64,000 bases of DNA from Intrasporangium flavum (GCF_001956915.1 NZ_MLJO01000010.1:186001-250000); one strand, 5' to 3'. Counted from the stretch's first letter, positions 26,881-37,822 are shown. A program made the numbers and translations. Notes: generated from the letters alone by a model not told the origin.

Positions 26881-27299
26881 GCAGGACGACCAGCGCGGGC
26901 CAGGGCGCGAGCGGCACGCGTCGCCCGACGCGTCAGCAGGCCGCTGTCGCCGAGATGCTCGGCCGCTCCGAGGAGTTCACCTCGGCCCAGACCGTCCACG
27001 CGCGGCTGCGCGACGCCGGCGAGGGCGTCGGCCTCGCGACGGTGTACCGGGCGCTGCAGTCGATGGTCGAGGCCGGCACCGTCGACGTCCTGCGCACCGA
27101 CGACGGGGAGGCCGTCTACCGGGCCTGCTCGACCCACCATCACCACCACCTCGTCTGCCGGCAGTGCGGGCGCACCGTCGAGGTCGAGGGCCCGGCCGTC
27201 GAGAGGTGGGCCGACGCCGTGGCCGCCGAGAACGACTTCTCCGAGGTCACGCACACCCTCGAGATCTTCGGCACCTGCGCCGACTGCCGCACGACCTGA
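26877..27299 (+). CDS. zur: zinc uptake regulator Zur (Fur family)
   Basis: The 140-residue repressor has a winged helix at about 15-80 ('TSAQTVHARLRDAGEGVGLA' and 'TVYRALQSMVEAGTVDVLR') and the Fur-family metal sites: the His-rich 'CSTHHHHHLVCRQCG' and the structural 'CADC' near the C-terminus. Its ATG overlaps the znuB stop, so it is made from the operon it should repress, giving feedback. Zur rather than Fur is inferred from the linked zinc importer. Confidence 0.9.
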   Translation: MSRTTSAGQGASGTRRPTRQQAAVAEMLGRSEEFTSAQTVHARLRDAGEGVGLATVYRALQSMVEAGTVDVLRTDDGEAVYRACSTHHHHHLVCRQCGRTVEVEGPAVERWADAVAAENDFSEVTHTLEIFGTCADCRTT

Positions 27300-27307
27300 C
27301 GACGCCC

Positions 27308-27340
27308 GGTCGGCAACAGGTCGGCAACCGGTCGGCAACC
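27308..27340. repeat. 11-bp tandem repeat after zur
   Basis: GGTCGGCAAC plus A or C is repeated three times (27308-27318, 27319-27329, 27330-27340), starting eight bases after the zur stop. No hairpin terminator is visible there. Confidence 0.85.
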
Positions 27341-27482
27341 GGCCCGCTATGGGGCAGTTCGCCATCTTGTCGCGGCGGCCGGAGCGGCGGACGCTGGAGG
27401 ACGGTGGCGGTCCCAACCGCCGCGGTCTCGGGTTCGTTCCAGTGGCGCCCTCCTGCGACGCCGCGCGAGAGGGGTGTCGAGG

Positions 27483-28433
27483 ATGAGGGGACTCACGAAG
27501 CGGTTGGCGTCGGTCGTCTGCGCCGCGATCGGGCTCATCGGGCTGGTGCTGCTCGCCGGGGTGGCTGCCCCGGCGCAGGCCGTCCACCGGCAGGTGCAGA
27601 TCGTCCTGCCGGGCGCGCACTCGGCCGAGGGCATCGCGCGGGGGGCGGGGTCGACGTTCTACGCCGGGGAGCTCTTCACCGGCAACATCTACCGCGGTGA
27701 CGTGCGGACCGGCAGGGCGTCCCTGTTCATCCACGCACCGGCCGGACGCATGGCGCTCGGGCTACGGGTCGACCTCGCCCACTCGCTGCTGTTCGTCGCG
27801 GGTGGGTTCACCGGGCAGGCCTACGTCTACGACCTGAGGACCGGCAGGTCCCTGGCCTCCTACCAGCTGACGCCGGCCGACCCGACCGTCAACCCGGTCA
27901 TCAACGACGTGGCGGTGACGAGCGACGGAGCGTGGTTCACCGACTCCTCGCAGGCCCAGCTCTACCTCGTCCCGGTGAGCCGCAGCGGGGCTCTCGGCGC
28001 CGCCCGGACGCTACGCCTGCACGGGCCGGCCGCGGTGCTGCTGCCCGGTTTCAACAACAACGGCATCCAGGCGAGCGCCGACGGCCACACGCTCGTCGTC
28101 GCGCACACCAACTCCGCCGTGCTCAACACCGTCGACCCGAGGACGGGCGCCAGCGCGACGATCGCCGGGGTCTCCGTGCCGAACGTGGACGGCATCCTGC
28201 TCGAGGGGCGCACGGTCTACGCCGTGCAGAACTTCTCCAACCAGGTGACGGAGTACCGGCTCGCGGGCAACCTGGCGTCCGGCCGCCTGCTCAAGACGGT
28301 CACGAGCCCCCTGTTCGAGACCCCCACGACCGTCGCGCGGTTCGGTGACCGGCTCGCCGTCGTCAACGCGAAGTTCGACACCGGGTTCCCGCCCACGGCC
28401 AGCCAGTACGAGGTCAACGTCGTCGACCGCTGA
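27483..28433 (+). CDS. secreted beta-propeller protein (SMP-30/NHL-like)
   Basis: The 316-residue product has a signal peptide ('LVLLAGVAAPAQA', cleavage near residue 34) and repeated beta blades such as 'PGAHSAEGIARGAGSTFYAG', 'INDVAVTSDGAWFTDSSQAQ' and 'VPNVDGILLEGRTVYAVQNF', which resemble SMP-30/gluconolactonase-like six-bladed propellers. Catalytic metal ligands cannot be assigned. GAGAGGGG lies eight bases before the ATG at 27483. Confidence 0.8.
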   Translation: MRGLTKRLASVVCAAIGLIGLVLLAGVAAPAQAVHRQVQIVLPGAHSAEGIARGAGSTFYAGELFTGNIYRGDVRTGRASLFIHAPAGRMALGLRVDLAHSLLFVAGGFTGQAYVYDLRTGRSLASYQLTPADPTVNPVINDVAVTSDGAWFTDSSQAQLYLVPVSRSGALGAARTLRLHGPAAVLLPGFNNNGIQASADGHTLVVAHTNSAVLNTVDPRTGASATIAGVSVPNVDGILLEGRTVYAVQNFSNQVTEYRLAGNLASGRLLKTVTSPLFETPTTVARFGDRLAVVNAKFDTGFPPTASQYEVNVVDR

Positions 28434-28457
28434 CGCGCCAGCCCTGCGCGGGTCGGC

Positions 28458-29249
28458 TCAGGACGAGGTCGGGGTGTCGACCGCGCCGCCGTAGCGTCGG
28501 TCGCGGGCGACGTACTCCTCGATCGCGGCCCAGAGGTCGCGCCGGTCGTAGTCGGGCCAGAGGCGGTTCTGGAAGACCATCTCGGCGTAGGCCGACTGCC
28601 AGAGCAGGAAGTTGGACGTGCGCTGCTCGCCGGAGGAGCGGACGAAGAGGTCGACGTCGGGCATCGTCGGCTCGTCGAGGTACTTCTTGATCGTCTTCTC
28701 GTCGACCGACCCGGGTCGCAGGCGACCGTCCTTGACGTCATGGGCGATCCGCTGCACGGCGTCGGCGATCTCGGCCCGGCCGCCGTAGTTGACGCAGAAG
28801 TAGAGGGTCAGCCCGGTGTTGTGCTGGGTCAGCTCCTGGGCGATCTCGAGCTCCTTGATGACCGAGCGCCACAGCCGCGGCGCGCGGCCGACCCAGCGCA
28901 TCCGCACGCCCCACTCGTGCAGCTGGTCGCGCCGGCGGCGGATCACGTCGCGGTTGAAACCCATGAGGAAGCGCACCTCCTCGGGCGAGCGCCGCCAGTT
29001 CTCCGTCGAGAAGGCGTACGCCGACAGGTGCGTCACGCCGACGTCGATGGCCCCGGCCACGACGTCGAGCAGCGACGCCTCGCCTGCCTCGTGCCCCTTG
29101 GTGCGCGGCAGCCCGCGCTGGTTGGCCCACCGGCCGTTGCCGTCCATGACGATGGCGACGTGCTTCGGGAGCAGGTCGGCCGGGATGACCGGAGCGGTGG
29201 CGCCCGACGGGTGCGCGAAGGGGCGGGAGTACGGGGTCGCTGGGGTCAT
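28458..29249 (-). CDS. uppS: (2Z,6E)-farnesyl or undecaprenyl diphosphate synthase
   Basis: The 263-residue cis-prenyltransferase builds the polyprenyl carrier used in cell wall synthesis. The signature segments are '[20 protein letters not shown]' (catalytic Asp), '[15 protein letters not shown]' and '[20 protein letters not shown]'. GGAGAG precedes the ATG. It lies 34 bases downstream of recO, the usual recO-uppS order of actinobacteria, and is likely co-transcribed. Confidence 0.94.
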   Translation of the reverse strand: MTPATPYSRPFAHPSGATAPVIPADLLPKHVAIVMDGNGRWANQRGLPRTKGHEAGEASLLDVVAGAIDVGVTHLSAYAFSTENWRRSPEEVRFLMGFNRDVIRRRRDQLHEWGVRMRWVGRAPRLWRSVIKELEIAQELTQHNTGLTLYFCVNYGGRAEIADAVQRIAHDVKDGRLRPGSVDEKTIKKYLDEPTMPDVDLFVRSSGEQRTSNFLLWQSAYAEMVFQNRLWPDYDRRDLWAAIEEYVARDRRYGGAVDTPTSS

Positions 29250-29283
29250 GGCTCTCCGGGTCGGTGTCGGATGGGCTTGCGGC

Positions 29284-30012
29284 TCAGGCGCGTTCGACGA
29301 GCCGCAGAGAGCGTAGCCCCCGCTCGACGTGCCACTGGAGGAACGCCGAGACGAGACCGTTGCCCTGACGCCGGTGGCGCGGGTCGCTGTCGTCGGCGAG
29401 CTCCCAGTCGCCCGAGAGCAGCGCCGCGAGCAGCTCGAACGTCTCGGGTGCGGGGGCCGTCGAGCCGGGCGGGCGGCACGAGGAGCAGACCGCCCCACCG
29501 GCCTGGACGTTGAAGGCCCGGTGCGGGCCGTCGGCGCCGCAGCGGGCGCAGTCGACGAAGCTCGGCGCCCAGCCCGCGACCGCGAGCGAGCGCAGCAGGT
29601 ACGCGTCGAGGACGAGCCCGGGGTCGTGGCTGCGCTCGGCGAGGGAGCGCAGCGCCCCGGAGAGCAGCAGGTACTGCTGGGTCTGCGGCTCGTGCTCCTC
29701 GGTCAGCTGCAGCGCGGTCTCGAGCATCGAGGTGGCGCACGTGTAGGCCGCGTAGTCGCGGGCGATGGCGTCGCCGTACGGCGCGAGGGTCTCGACCTGG
29801 GTCACGGTGTCGAGGTTGCGCCCCTCGTAGCACTGGACGTCGACGACCATGCCGGGCTCGAGCCGGGAGCCGAAGCGCGACTTCGTGCGACGCACGCCCT
29901 TGGCGACGGCACGCACGCGCCCGCGGGTGCGGGTCAGCATCGTGATGATGCGGTCGGCCTCGCCCAGCTTGTGGGTGCGCAGGACGATCGCCTCGTCGCG
30001 ATAGAGGGGCAT
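29284..30012 (-). CDS. recO: DNA repair protein RecO
   Basis: The 242-residue mediator helps load RecA in RecFOR recombination. '[20 protein letters not shown]' marks the N-terminal OB fold, and '[20 protein letters not shown]' with 'CSSC' forms the C-terminal zinc site. GAGAAT lies six bases before the ATG, so a leaderless start is possible. It starts an operon with uppS and diverges from an alkB-like gene, giving two repair genes back to back. Confidence 0.93.
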   Translation of the reverse strand: MPLYRDEAIVLRTHKLGEADRIITMLTRTRGRVRAVAKGVRRTKSRFGSRLEPGMVVDVQCYEGRNLDTVTQVETLAPYGDAIARDYAAYTCATSMLETALQLTEEHEPQTQQYLLLSGALRSLAERSHDPGLVLDAYLLRSLAVAGWAPSFVDCARCGADGPHRAFNVQAGGAVCSSCRPPGSTAPAPETFELLAALLSGDWELADDSDPRHRRQGNGLVSAFLQWHVERGLRSLRLVERA

Positions 30013-30128
30013 GCGCCCATTCTCCCCCGCCACCGACGCCGCGGGGCACCGCACGCGCCGGAGGGGGCGGACGCGTCGGGGCCTCGGGGCCTCGGACGGA
30101 CGGGCCCCCGGATGCGACACCGCGAGGA

Positions 30129-30144
30129 TCGAACACCTGTTCGA
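30129..30144 (+). promoter_or_regulatory. LexA (SOS) box upstream of alkB
   Basis: TCGAACACCTGTTCGA is a perfect TCGAAC-N4-GTTCGA palindrome, the consensus LexA site of mycobacteria and related actinobacteria. It lies 10 bp upstream of TAGGCT (30155-30160), which is six bases before the ATG, so bound LexA would overlap the -35 and spacer region. Confidence 0.8.
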
Positions 30145-30166
30145 CATTCTGGGCTAGGCTGGCGGC

Positions 30167-30817
30167 ATGGACCTCACCCTGCAGGGGTCGTTGCTCGACC
30201 TCACCGACGAGATGACGCTGCGCGACGTCGGCACCGGGATGCGCCGGCACCCCCTCGCCCGCGGCGCCTGGGTCGACGTGCGTCCCGGCTGGCTCGCGGC
30301 GGGCGACGAGCTCTTCGCGGCGCTGCTGCACGACGTGCCGTGGCACGCCGAACGGCGACAGATGTACGACAACGTCGTCGACGTCCCCCGGCTCACCAAG
30401 TTCTACGCGGCGGGCGAGCGCCTCCCCCACCCCCTCCTCGACCGCGCCCGCGACGCCCTGAGCGCGCACTACGCGTCCGAGCTCGGCGAGCCGTTCGTCA
30501 CCGCGGGCCTGTGCCTCTACCGCGACGGCCGCGACAGCGTCGCCTGGCACGGCGACCGCATCGGCCGCTCCCGCGACAGCGACACGATGATCGCGATCCT
30601 CTCGCTGGGCTCGCCCCGCGTCCTCGCGCTGCGCCCGCGCGACGGCGGCGGCATCCCCGGCACGACGCAAAAGAGCTTGCGCTACCCGCTCGGCCATGGT
30701 GACCTCGTCGTGATGGGCGGCTCCTGCCAGCGCACGTGGGACCATGCGGTCCCCAAGACGTCCGAGCCGATGGGACCGCGCATCTCCGTGCAGTTCCGCG
30801 TCGCCGGGGTCCGCTGA
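30167..30817 (+). CDS. alkB: AlkB-family 2-oxoglutarate/Fe(II) dioxygenase
   Basis: The 216-residue protein should oxidatively demethylate alkylated bases. The iron ligands are His128 and Asp130 in 'VAWHGDRIG' and His193 in 'TWDHAVPK', and Arg205 in 'GPRISVQFR' fits the 2-oxoglutarate site. 'FYAAGERLPHPLL' is a further family motif. A consensus LexA box upstream and a -10 hexamer six bases before the ATG suggest DNA-damage induction of a leaderless mRNA. It is divergent from recO. Confidence 0.88.
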   Translation: MDLTLQGSLLDLTDEMTLRDVGTGMRRHPLARGAWVDVRPGWLAAGDELFAALLHDVPWHAERRQMYDNVVDVPRLTKFYAAGERLPHPLLDRARDALSAHYASELGEPFVTAGLCLYRDGRDSVAWHGDRIGRSRDSDTMIAILSLGSPRVLALRPRDGGGIPGTTQKSLRYPLGHGDLVVMGGSCQRTWDHAVPKTSEPMGPRISVQFRVAGVR

Positions 30818-30869
30818 CCTCGCCTCGCCCGCTCACGACGTCAACCGCCTCACCATCACAGGAGCACGC

Positions 30870-31712
30870 ATGCCCTCTGCCCCGTCGGGTGCAGACCTTC
30901 CCTTCCTCGACCACCTCGCCTCCGAGTCGGCGCGTTTCCGCGACGTGCTGGCCGACGCACCCGCCGGGACCACCGTCCCGACGTGCCCCGACTGGGACAC
31001 CGACGACCTGCTGTGGCACCTCGCCGACGTGCAGTGGTTCTGGGGCGGGATCGCCGAGGGTCGCCTCACCACGTCCGAGCAGGTCGAGGCCCACGGCGAC
31101 AGCCGCCCGGAGCGCCCGGCCGACCGCGCCGGGCTGCTCGCCGCCTTCGACGGGTCGAGCGCCCGCCTCCACGAGCAGCTCTCGCAGCTGTCCCCCGACA
31201 CCGAGCTGTGGATGTGGGCCGACGAGCACACGGCGGGCTACATCCGGCGCCGCCAGGCCCACGAGGCACTCGTCCACCGCCTCGACGCCGAGGCCACGGC
31301 GGGCATCGACCCGGCCGACCGCGCCCCCATCGACGCGCGACTGGCGGCCGACGGCGTCGACGAGGCCTTGCGGATCATGCGCGGGTACGAGCCCGAGCCC
31401 GGGCTGTCGCACGAGCAGCTCGGCGCGCCGGTCACCATCGCAACGGTCGACACCATGCACGCGTGGACCGTCACCCCGGTCCGGGTCACCGGCACCTACG
31501 ACGGTCGCGACATCGACCTGCTGCGTTTCCTCGTCGCCGACGGCCCGGCCGCGGGCGAGGGCCCCGACGCGTCGGCCCCCGAGGTGTGCGGCACCGCCGC
31601 CGACCTCGACTGCTGGCTGTGGAACCGGCCGGTGGCCGGCGAGCTGAGCCGCTCCGGCGACCCGGCCGCGCTCGCGGCCGTCGACTCGGTGCTGCGCGGC
31701 TCGATCGACTGA
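30870..31712 (+). CDS. DinB-fold maleylpyruvate isomerase family protein
   Basis: The 280-residue protein matches the actinobacterial family (TIGR03083-like) with a mycothiol-type DinB four-helix bundle: 'TCPDWDTDDLLWHLADVQWF' near residue 40 and 'RRRQAHEALVHRLDAEATAG' near 135 supply the metal-binding His/Glu/His. A C-terminal sterol-carrier-like beta domain ends with 'LDCWLWNRP'. Thiol-dependent chemistry is known for relatives; the substrate here is unknown. CAGGAG precedes the ATG. Confidence 0.82.
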   Translation: MPSAPSGADLPFLDHLASESARFRDVLADAPAGTTVPTCPDWDTDDLLWHLADVQWFWGGIAEGRLTTSEQVEAHGDSRPERPADRAGLLAAFDGSSARLHEQLSQLSPDTELWMWADEHTAGYIRRRQAHEALVHRLDAEATAGIDPADRAPIDARLAADGVDEALRIMRGYEPEPGLSHEQLGAPVTIATVDTMHAWTVTPVRVTGTYDGRDIDLLRFLVADGPAAGEGPDASAPEVCGTAADLDCWLWNRPVAGELSRSGDPAALAAVDSVLRGSID

Positions 31713-31729
31713 CCGCCGCCTCGACGCGT

Positions 31730-31766
31730 CCGGCTGGGCCGGTCCTCGGAGGGCCGGCTCAGCCGG
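31730..31766. terminator. bidirectional terminator between convergent genes
   Basis: CCGGCTGGGCCGG (31730-31742) pairs with CCGGCTCAGCCGG (31754-31766) with one G-U-type position, and the intervening bases extend the stem (CCTC/GAGG). It overlaps the stop of the following minus-strand gene. Confidence 0.65.
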
Positions 31767-33363
31767 CGTCGGACGTGATGCCGGTCGCGCTCCCGGACGC
31801 GGCGGTGGCGGCGCCGAGACGTCGTCGCCGCCGCGTCCCGGCGCGCACCCGCACCATGGCCGCGAGCGCGACGACGAGCGGCGCGAAGGTGAACACGTAG
31901 CGCGACCGGCCCTGGAACAGCAGGGTGAACGTCGCGATACCGAGCACCGTGAGCGCCACGAGCAGCACGTCACGCCGATAGGGCGCGCGGAGCAGGCCGA
32001 CGCCCGCGACGACGAGGACGGCGAGCCACAGCGCCTGGGTCACGTCGGCCCGCCAGTCGTAGGCCGAACCGTGGAACCCGTTGAGGGAGTGGACGACCCC
32101 CACGACACCGTCGGCGTCGGCCAACCGCCCGGGCAGGGAGTCCGGGCCCTCCCCCCAGGCCCAGAACATGCCGTCGCCCCAGTTCCAGGCAACCTTGTCG
32201 GCGTAGAACGCGAGCGTCCCGCCGGGACCGCGCTCGGCCCAGCGGTCGGCGATGTAGGTGCGCGCATAGTCGGTCATCTGCTCGGGGGTGAGCCCGTCGA
32301 TCGCGACGACCATCTCGCGGGAGTACGTGCCGTAGTTGACGACGCCGTCGGGCGCGACCTGCTCGTTCATCCCGTTGGCAAGCCACCACAGGACTGGCGG
32401 GGTCACGTCGGCGCGCAGCCGGCCGGGGTCGACGCCCGCGGCCCGCGCCGACACGACCGGGGTGGCCAGGGCGATCCCGAGGAAGACGCCCACGGCCACG
32501 ACGGAGCCGGCCAGCGCGATGGCGCGGCCGCGTGGGGCGTGGTTGCCGTCGAACACGGCCACGACCACGGTGAGCACCGTGGCGATGACGACGACCGCCG
32601 GCGTCGTCTTGATCGCGTAGGCGAGGCCGTAGCAGACGACGGCCGCCACCCACGTGAGGACGCGCACCGTGCGGGCGCGCGCGGAGACCTCGCCGGCGCT
32701 CTCGCCCCCGGGCAGCAGGGCGCGCGCGGCGAGCGCCACCCCGGCCGCGAGGAACGGCATCGCGAAGTAGTCGGTGTACGGCACCGCGAGCCACGGGCTC
32801 GTGCCGACGAGGACGAGCGTCACCAGCTGGGCGCCGACCGCCGCCCCGGGCCCGCGCACCCGGCGCACGAGCGCGTCGACGGCGAGCAGCGTCGCCGCGA
32901 CGCACGCGCCGGTGATGACGATGAGGACGGCGTCCGGTGACCAGCCCAGCCGTGCGCCGACCTCGACGCCGGCCCGGTCGATCGCGAGGAGCGGCAGGTT
33001 GTTGGGGTAGAGCGACAGGTAGTCGTAGCCGCCGTCGCCGATGGGGCGGCCGGCGTGGAGCGCCCGCGCGAGGTCCATGACGACGCGGGCGTCCCACCCG
33101 TAGTCGTAGCGCCCGGCCAGGCCGACGAGCGTGGCGACCACCCCGCCGACCACGGCCAGCACCGGCCCGACCCAGCGCGCGCGCACCCACCGCGGTGAGC
33201 GGGCGAACGCTGCGACGGCCAGCAGCGCGACGCAGGCCGGCACGACGACGTACCAGCGGTACGGGGTGTTGACGGCTCGCGGCGCGACGAGTCCGACGAC
33301 GGCCACGGCGAGCAGACAGGCGCCGACGAGCCGGAGCAGCGTCCGGCCGAGGGCGGAGTCCAT
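31759..33363 (-). CDS. polytopic membrane protein, probable polyprenyl-sugar glycosyltransferase
   Basis: The 534-residue protein has about 12 transmembrane helices. The first extracytoplasmic loop contains 'GRYDYGWDARVVMDLARAL' and 'GGYDYLSLYPNNLPLLAID', the acidic and aromatic signature seen in GT-C fold transferases of the PMT/DUF2029-like group. These use lipid-linked sugars outside the membrane. The acceptor is unknown. The C-terminus is Arg-rich and cytoplasmic. TAGCGT eight bases before the ATG may be its -10. Confidence 0.72.
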   Translation of the reverse strand: MDSALGRTLLRLVGACLLAVAVVGLVAPRAVNTPYRWYVVVPACVALLAVAAFARSPRWVRARWVGPVLAVVGGVVATLVGLAGRYDYGWDARVVMDLARALHAGRPIGDGGYDYLSLYPNNLPLLAIDRAGVEVGARLGWSPDAVLIVITGACVAATLLAVDALVRRVRGPGAAVGAQLVTLVLVGTSPWLAVPYTDYFAMPFLAAGVALAARALLPGGESAGEVSARARTVRVLTWVAAVVCYGLAYAIKTTPAVVVIATVLTVVVAVFDGNHAPRGRAIALAGSVVAVGVFLGIALATPVVSARAAGVDPGRLRADVTPPVLWWLANGMNEQVAPDGVVNYGTYSREMVVAIDGLTPEQMTDYARTYIADRWAERGPGGTLAFYADKVAWNWGDGMFWAWGEGPDSLPGRLADADGVVGVVHSLNGFHGSAYDWRADVTQALWLAVLVVAGVGLLRAPYRRDVLLVALTVLGIATFTLLFQGRSRYVFTFAPLVVALAAMVRVRAGTRRRRRLGAATAASGSATGITSDAG

Positions 33364-33379
33364 GGACCGTGACGCTATC

Positions 33380-35224
<1,845 letters not shown>

Positions 35225-35240
<16 letters not shown>

Positions 35241-35269
35241 CAGCGAAGGAGGAGGCTCACCGCACGCAC
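35225..35269 (-). CDS. leuL: leucine leader peptide
   Basis: A 14-residue ORF reads MRAVSLLLRCRDEA, with three consecutive leucine codons (CTC CTC CTT). It is 75 bases upstream of leuA on the same strand and its stop codon lies within the loop of the competing hairpin. GTG 35269 is the assumed start; GTG 35260 would give an 11-residue peptide. The ribosome binding site is weak. Confidence 0.72.
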
Positions 35270-35360
35270 GGCTTCACGGTATGCCGGTCGACGCGTCGCC
35301 GTCCACCCCTCGGGACCGGTGCCCGCATCGTGAGACCCGCGTCCTGACCCGCAGCCGCCG

Positions 35361-36170
35361 CTACCGGAAGCCCGGCCGGATCCAGCGCACGTAGGACACT
35401 GTCCGCACCAGCCAGCCATGGGCCAGGCTCGCCGCGCCCACGAGCAGGGCCGACGCGAGGAGCACCCAGATCCAGGACCAGTGACGCAGGACCGGGGCGA
35501 GGCCGGACACCACGCCGAGGGTCACGGCCGCGAGAACGAAGAGCCCGGAGACGGCCCGGACCACGCGCTGACGCACCCGGACGTCGTGCTCGAATGCCCT
35601 GCGCCGCAAAGCGATTGCGTCCGCGATGGAGGCGAACTGCGTGCTCGGCGAGCCGCGCTCCACGACATGGGCGCGGTGCGCGTCGGCGAGCGCCGCTGCC
35701 GCAGCCGGGTCGGCCAGGTCGCCGCACTCGACGGCGCGCACCGAGCGGCCCCTGGTGGGGACGCTGGACCGCTCGAGCTCGCGGCGCACGTCCATGCCTG
35801 CCCACCCAGAGCGAAGAACGCGCGGCCACGGGGGCTTGCGCGTCCACAGACGCGAGGTCTCCACGAGGGTTCCGTCAGCGAGCACGCTCGAAAGCCGCAC
35901 CGCAGGCTGGCTCCAGAACCACGAGACGAAGGCGTCGGCCTGACCGTCCGGCGAGGTCAGCACCGTGGCGACGTCGGGCAGGTGGGCCGCGAACTCGGAC
36001 CGCGCCGGCTCGGCATACCCGCCGACGATCTGCTCGGCCTCCTGCTCCGACAGCTCGAGCGCGTACCGCCCGAGCTGCCGCCACCCGATCGTCTCGAAGG
36101 CCGCCACGACCTCGGGATAGGGCGTCGGCAGGTCGACGCGGTCCGTGACGTCCGTGTACGAGTAGTCCAC
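35361..36170 (-). CDS. membrane protein of unknown function
   Basis: The 269-residue protein has a soluble N-terminal domain ('YPEVVAAFETIGWRQLGRYA' and a beta-rich region with 'SRLWTRKPPWPRVLRSG') and two transmembrane helices near the C-terminus (about 209-228 and 236-256), ending with an Arg-containing tail. I do not recognise it. GTG 36170 is chosen because GGGGGAGG lies five bases upstream. Confidence 0.65.
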   Translation of the reverse strand: MDYSYTDVTDRVDLPTPYPEVVAAFETIGWRQLGRYALELSEQEAEQIVGGYAEPARSEFAAHLPDVATVLTSPDGQADAFVSWFWSQPAVRLSSVLADGTLVETSRLWTRKPPWPRVLRSGWAGMDVRRELERSSVPTRGRSVRAVECGDLADPAAAAALADAHRAHVVERGSPSTQFASIADAIALRRRAFEHDVRVRQRVVRAVSGLFVLAAVTLGVVSGLAPVLRHWSWIWVLLASALLVGAASLAHGWLVRTVSYVRWIRPGFR

Positions 36171-36221
36171 GCGCACCTCCCCCTGTCGCGCCCGAACCCC
36201 CACGTGGCCGGCGGCACGAGG

Positions 36222-37679
36222 CTAGGGGGCGATGCCCTCCTCAGTCCCCAGATCGCCGAAATCCGGGGGCACGACGCCCGGCACGCCCCACTCGACCAAC
36301 GGCTGCTCGTTGGCGAGGCTCCCGCGCGTCCCGGGCGGGTCGGTCACCCCGAAGCCCATGTCGTCACGGTCGGGCCCGAACGCCGCCCACCCGCTCGCGA
36401 ACCCGAGCGGTAGGTGTCCGCGTGCTCCCGCCGCCTGCTGCGCGCGGGCGTCGCCCGGCCCCTTACCGAGCGACCGCCAGACGCGCGCCTCGGACGAGAC
36501 GACATCGAGGTCGGTCCACTCCCGCGCCTCGGCGGCCGCGAACCCTGCGGCCACCCACCGGGCCCGGCGCGACGGCTCGATGCCGGCGGCGTCGAACGCC
36601 CGCGCCTCCCCGGGAGTCACCGTCGGGTCGGCGTCGACGAGCTCGCGCGCCTCCCGGACGCCGAAGCCGGCCTCGCGCCAGCGGGCGGCGCGCGGCAGGT
36701 CGGCGGCCTCCCACACGGCGATCTCCTCAGCGGTGAAACCGGACTCGATCCAGGGCTGCACCTCCTCTGGCTGCCGTTCGAGCAGCACGGACATGAGCCG
36801 TCCGACCGGAGCGTCGGCCGGCAGCCCGATCCGGCGCCATGCGATCGTCCGCCGTACGACGTCGGTGCCCGTCGCGAAACCCGTGCAGGTCACCCCACAC
36901 CACGTGTGGGCCTCATCGGCCGACAGGCCCGCTCCGCCTTCGTTCAGCGGTGCCGTGAGGCGGTCGACGACCTCCGGGCCCAGTCCGAGCGCGATCCACC
37001 GGTCCACCTCCGCGCCGGGCGCGTTACGCCCGCGCCAGGCGCGGGCGGCGTCCCCCTCCCGCCGAGTCCAGCGCGACCACGCCTGCTCCTCGGTGCCCGA
37101 CAGGACCCTGCGAGCCGCCTCCATCATCCCGCTGGGCTCCCAGCCGAGCTCGTCCTCGTCGCGCACCTGCCGCAGGAGCAGCACCAGGCTGCCCACGCGC
37201 AGGTCGGGCCAGGGTGACCGCAGCAACCACAGCCGCCCCCGCGGGGGTACCGGCAGGCCGAGCGACCGCGCCGTCCGTGCCAACTGCCAGTGCTCGTGCT
37301 CGGCGCTCTCGCGCGCGGGCTCGACGAAGAAGTCGTCGCCGCCATAGGACACGAGCCCGAAGCGGGGCAACCGGTCCGGCACCCACGTGCGGTGCTCCGA
37401 TGGCCAGACCGCGGGCAGCAAGGCCAGCTCCTCGCCCGCCATCCCGGCCGGAAGAGGATGCCACCCTGCGGCGACGAGAGCCGCCACCTCCGGGAGGTCG
37501 TCCACGCCCGGCCGTGGTCCGTCCGGCCCACCCGGCACGGAGATGCTGTCGCCCACCTCGAAGGCCTCGACGATCTCGGCGAAGACGGGTGGTAGCGGCT
37601 CCAGGTCGGCCTCGGCGACGGCGGGTGGGTCGTCGCGACCCCAGGGGTCCCCCGACGCGTCGAGCTCCTCCTCGCTCAT
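36222..37679 (-). CDS. uncharacterised protein with C-terminal 'W..AGF..EA' repeats
   Basis: The 485-residue acidic protein has an N-terminal domain of about 230 residues with 'WVPDRLPRFGLVSYGGDDFF' and 'LVLLLRQVRDEDELGWEPSG'. The C-terminal half has repeated helical units of about 25-30 residues: 'PWIESGFTAEEIAVW', 'RWREAGFGVREARELV', 'RAFDAAGIEPSRRARW', 'RWVAAGFAAAEAREWT'. I do not know the family. Its ATG overlaps the stop of a 48-residue upstream ORF. No ribosome binding site is visible, which fits coupling. Confidence 0.65.
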   Translation of the reverse strand: MSEEELDASGDPWGRDDPPAVAEADLEPLPPVFAEIVEAFEVGDSISVPGGPDGPRPGVDDLPEVAALVAAGWHPLPAGMAGEELALLPAVWPSEHRTWVPDRLPRFGLVSYGGDDFFVEPARESAEHEHWQLARTARSLGLPVPPRGRLWLLRSPWPDLRVGSLVLLLRQVRDEDELGWEPSGMMEAARRVLSGTEEQAWSRWTRREGDAARAWRGRNAPGAEVDRWIALGLGPEVVDRLTAPLNEGGAGLSADEAHTWCGVTCTGFATGTDVVRRTIAWRRIGLPADAPVGRLMSVLLERQPEEVQPWIESGFTAEEIAVWEAADLPRAARWREAGFGVREARELVDADPTVTPGEARAFDAAGIEPSRRARWVAAGFAAAEAREWTDLDVVSSEARVWRSLGKGPGDARAQQAAGARGHLPLGFASGWAAFGPDRDDMGFGVTDPPGTRGSLANEQPLVEWGVPGVVPPDFGDLGTEEGIAP

Positions 37680-37822
37680 GCAGGGGGAGCCGGGGCGTCG
37701 TCGGTCGAATCGTCCGATGCAGCAGGCGTGTCGCGGACGTCGGCGATCTGCTCCTCCGGGCGCGGCGGGACGTTCTGGTCGTCCTCGAGCACCTCGAGCT
37801 CGTGGTCGGGCTGCACGCTCAT
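37676..37822 (-). CDS. small acidic protein (48 residues)
   Basis: The product starts MSVQPDHELEVLEDDQNVPP, is rich in Asp, Glu and Pro, and ends DDAPAPPA. GAGGAGG lies five bases before the ATG, and TACGCT at 37843-37848 could be its -10. The TGA overlaps the ATG of the downstream 485-residue protein (ATGA), which strongly supports translation. It lacks any known motif and may be a partner or a coupling leader. Confidence 0.65.
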   Translation of the reverse strand: MSVQPDHELEVLEDDQNVPPRPEEQIADVRDTPAASDDSTDDAPAPPA

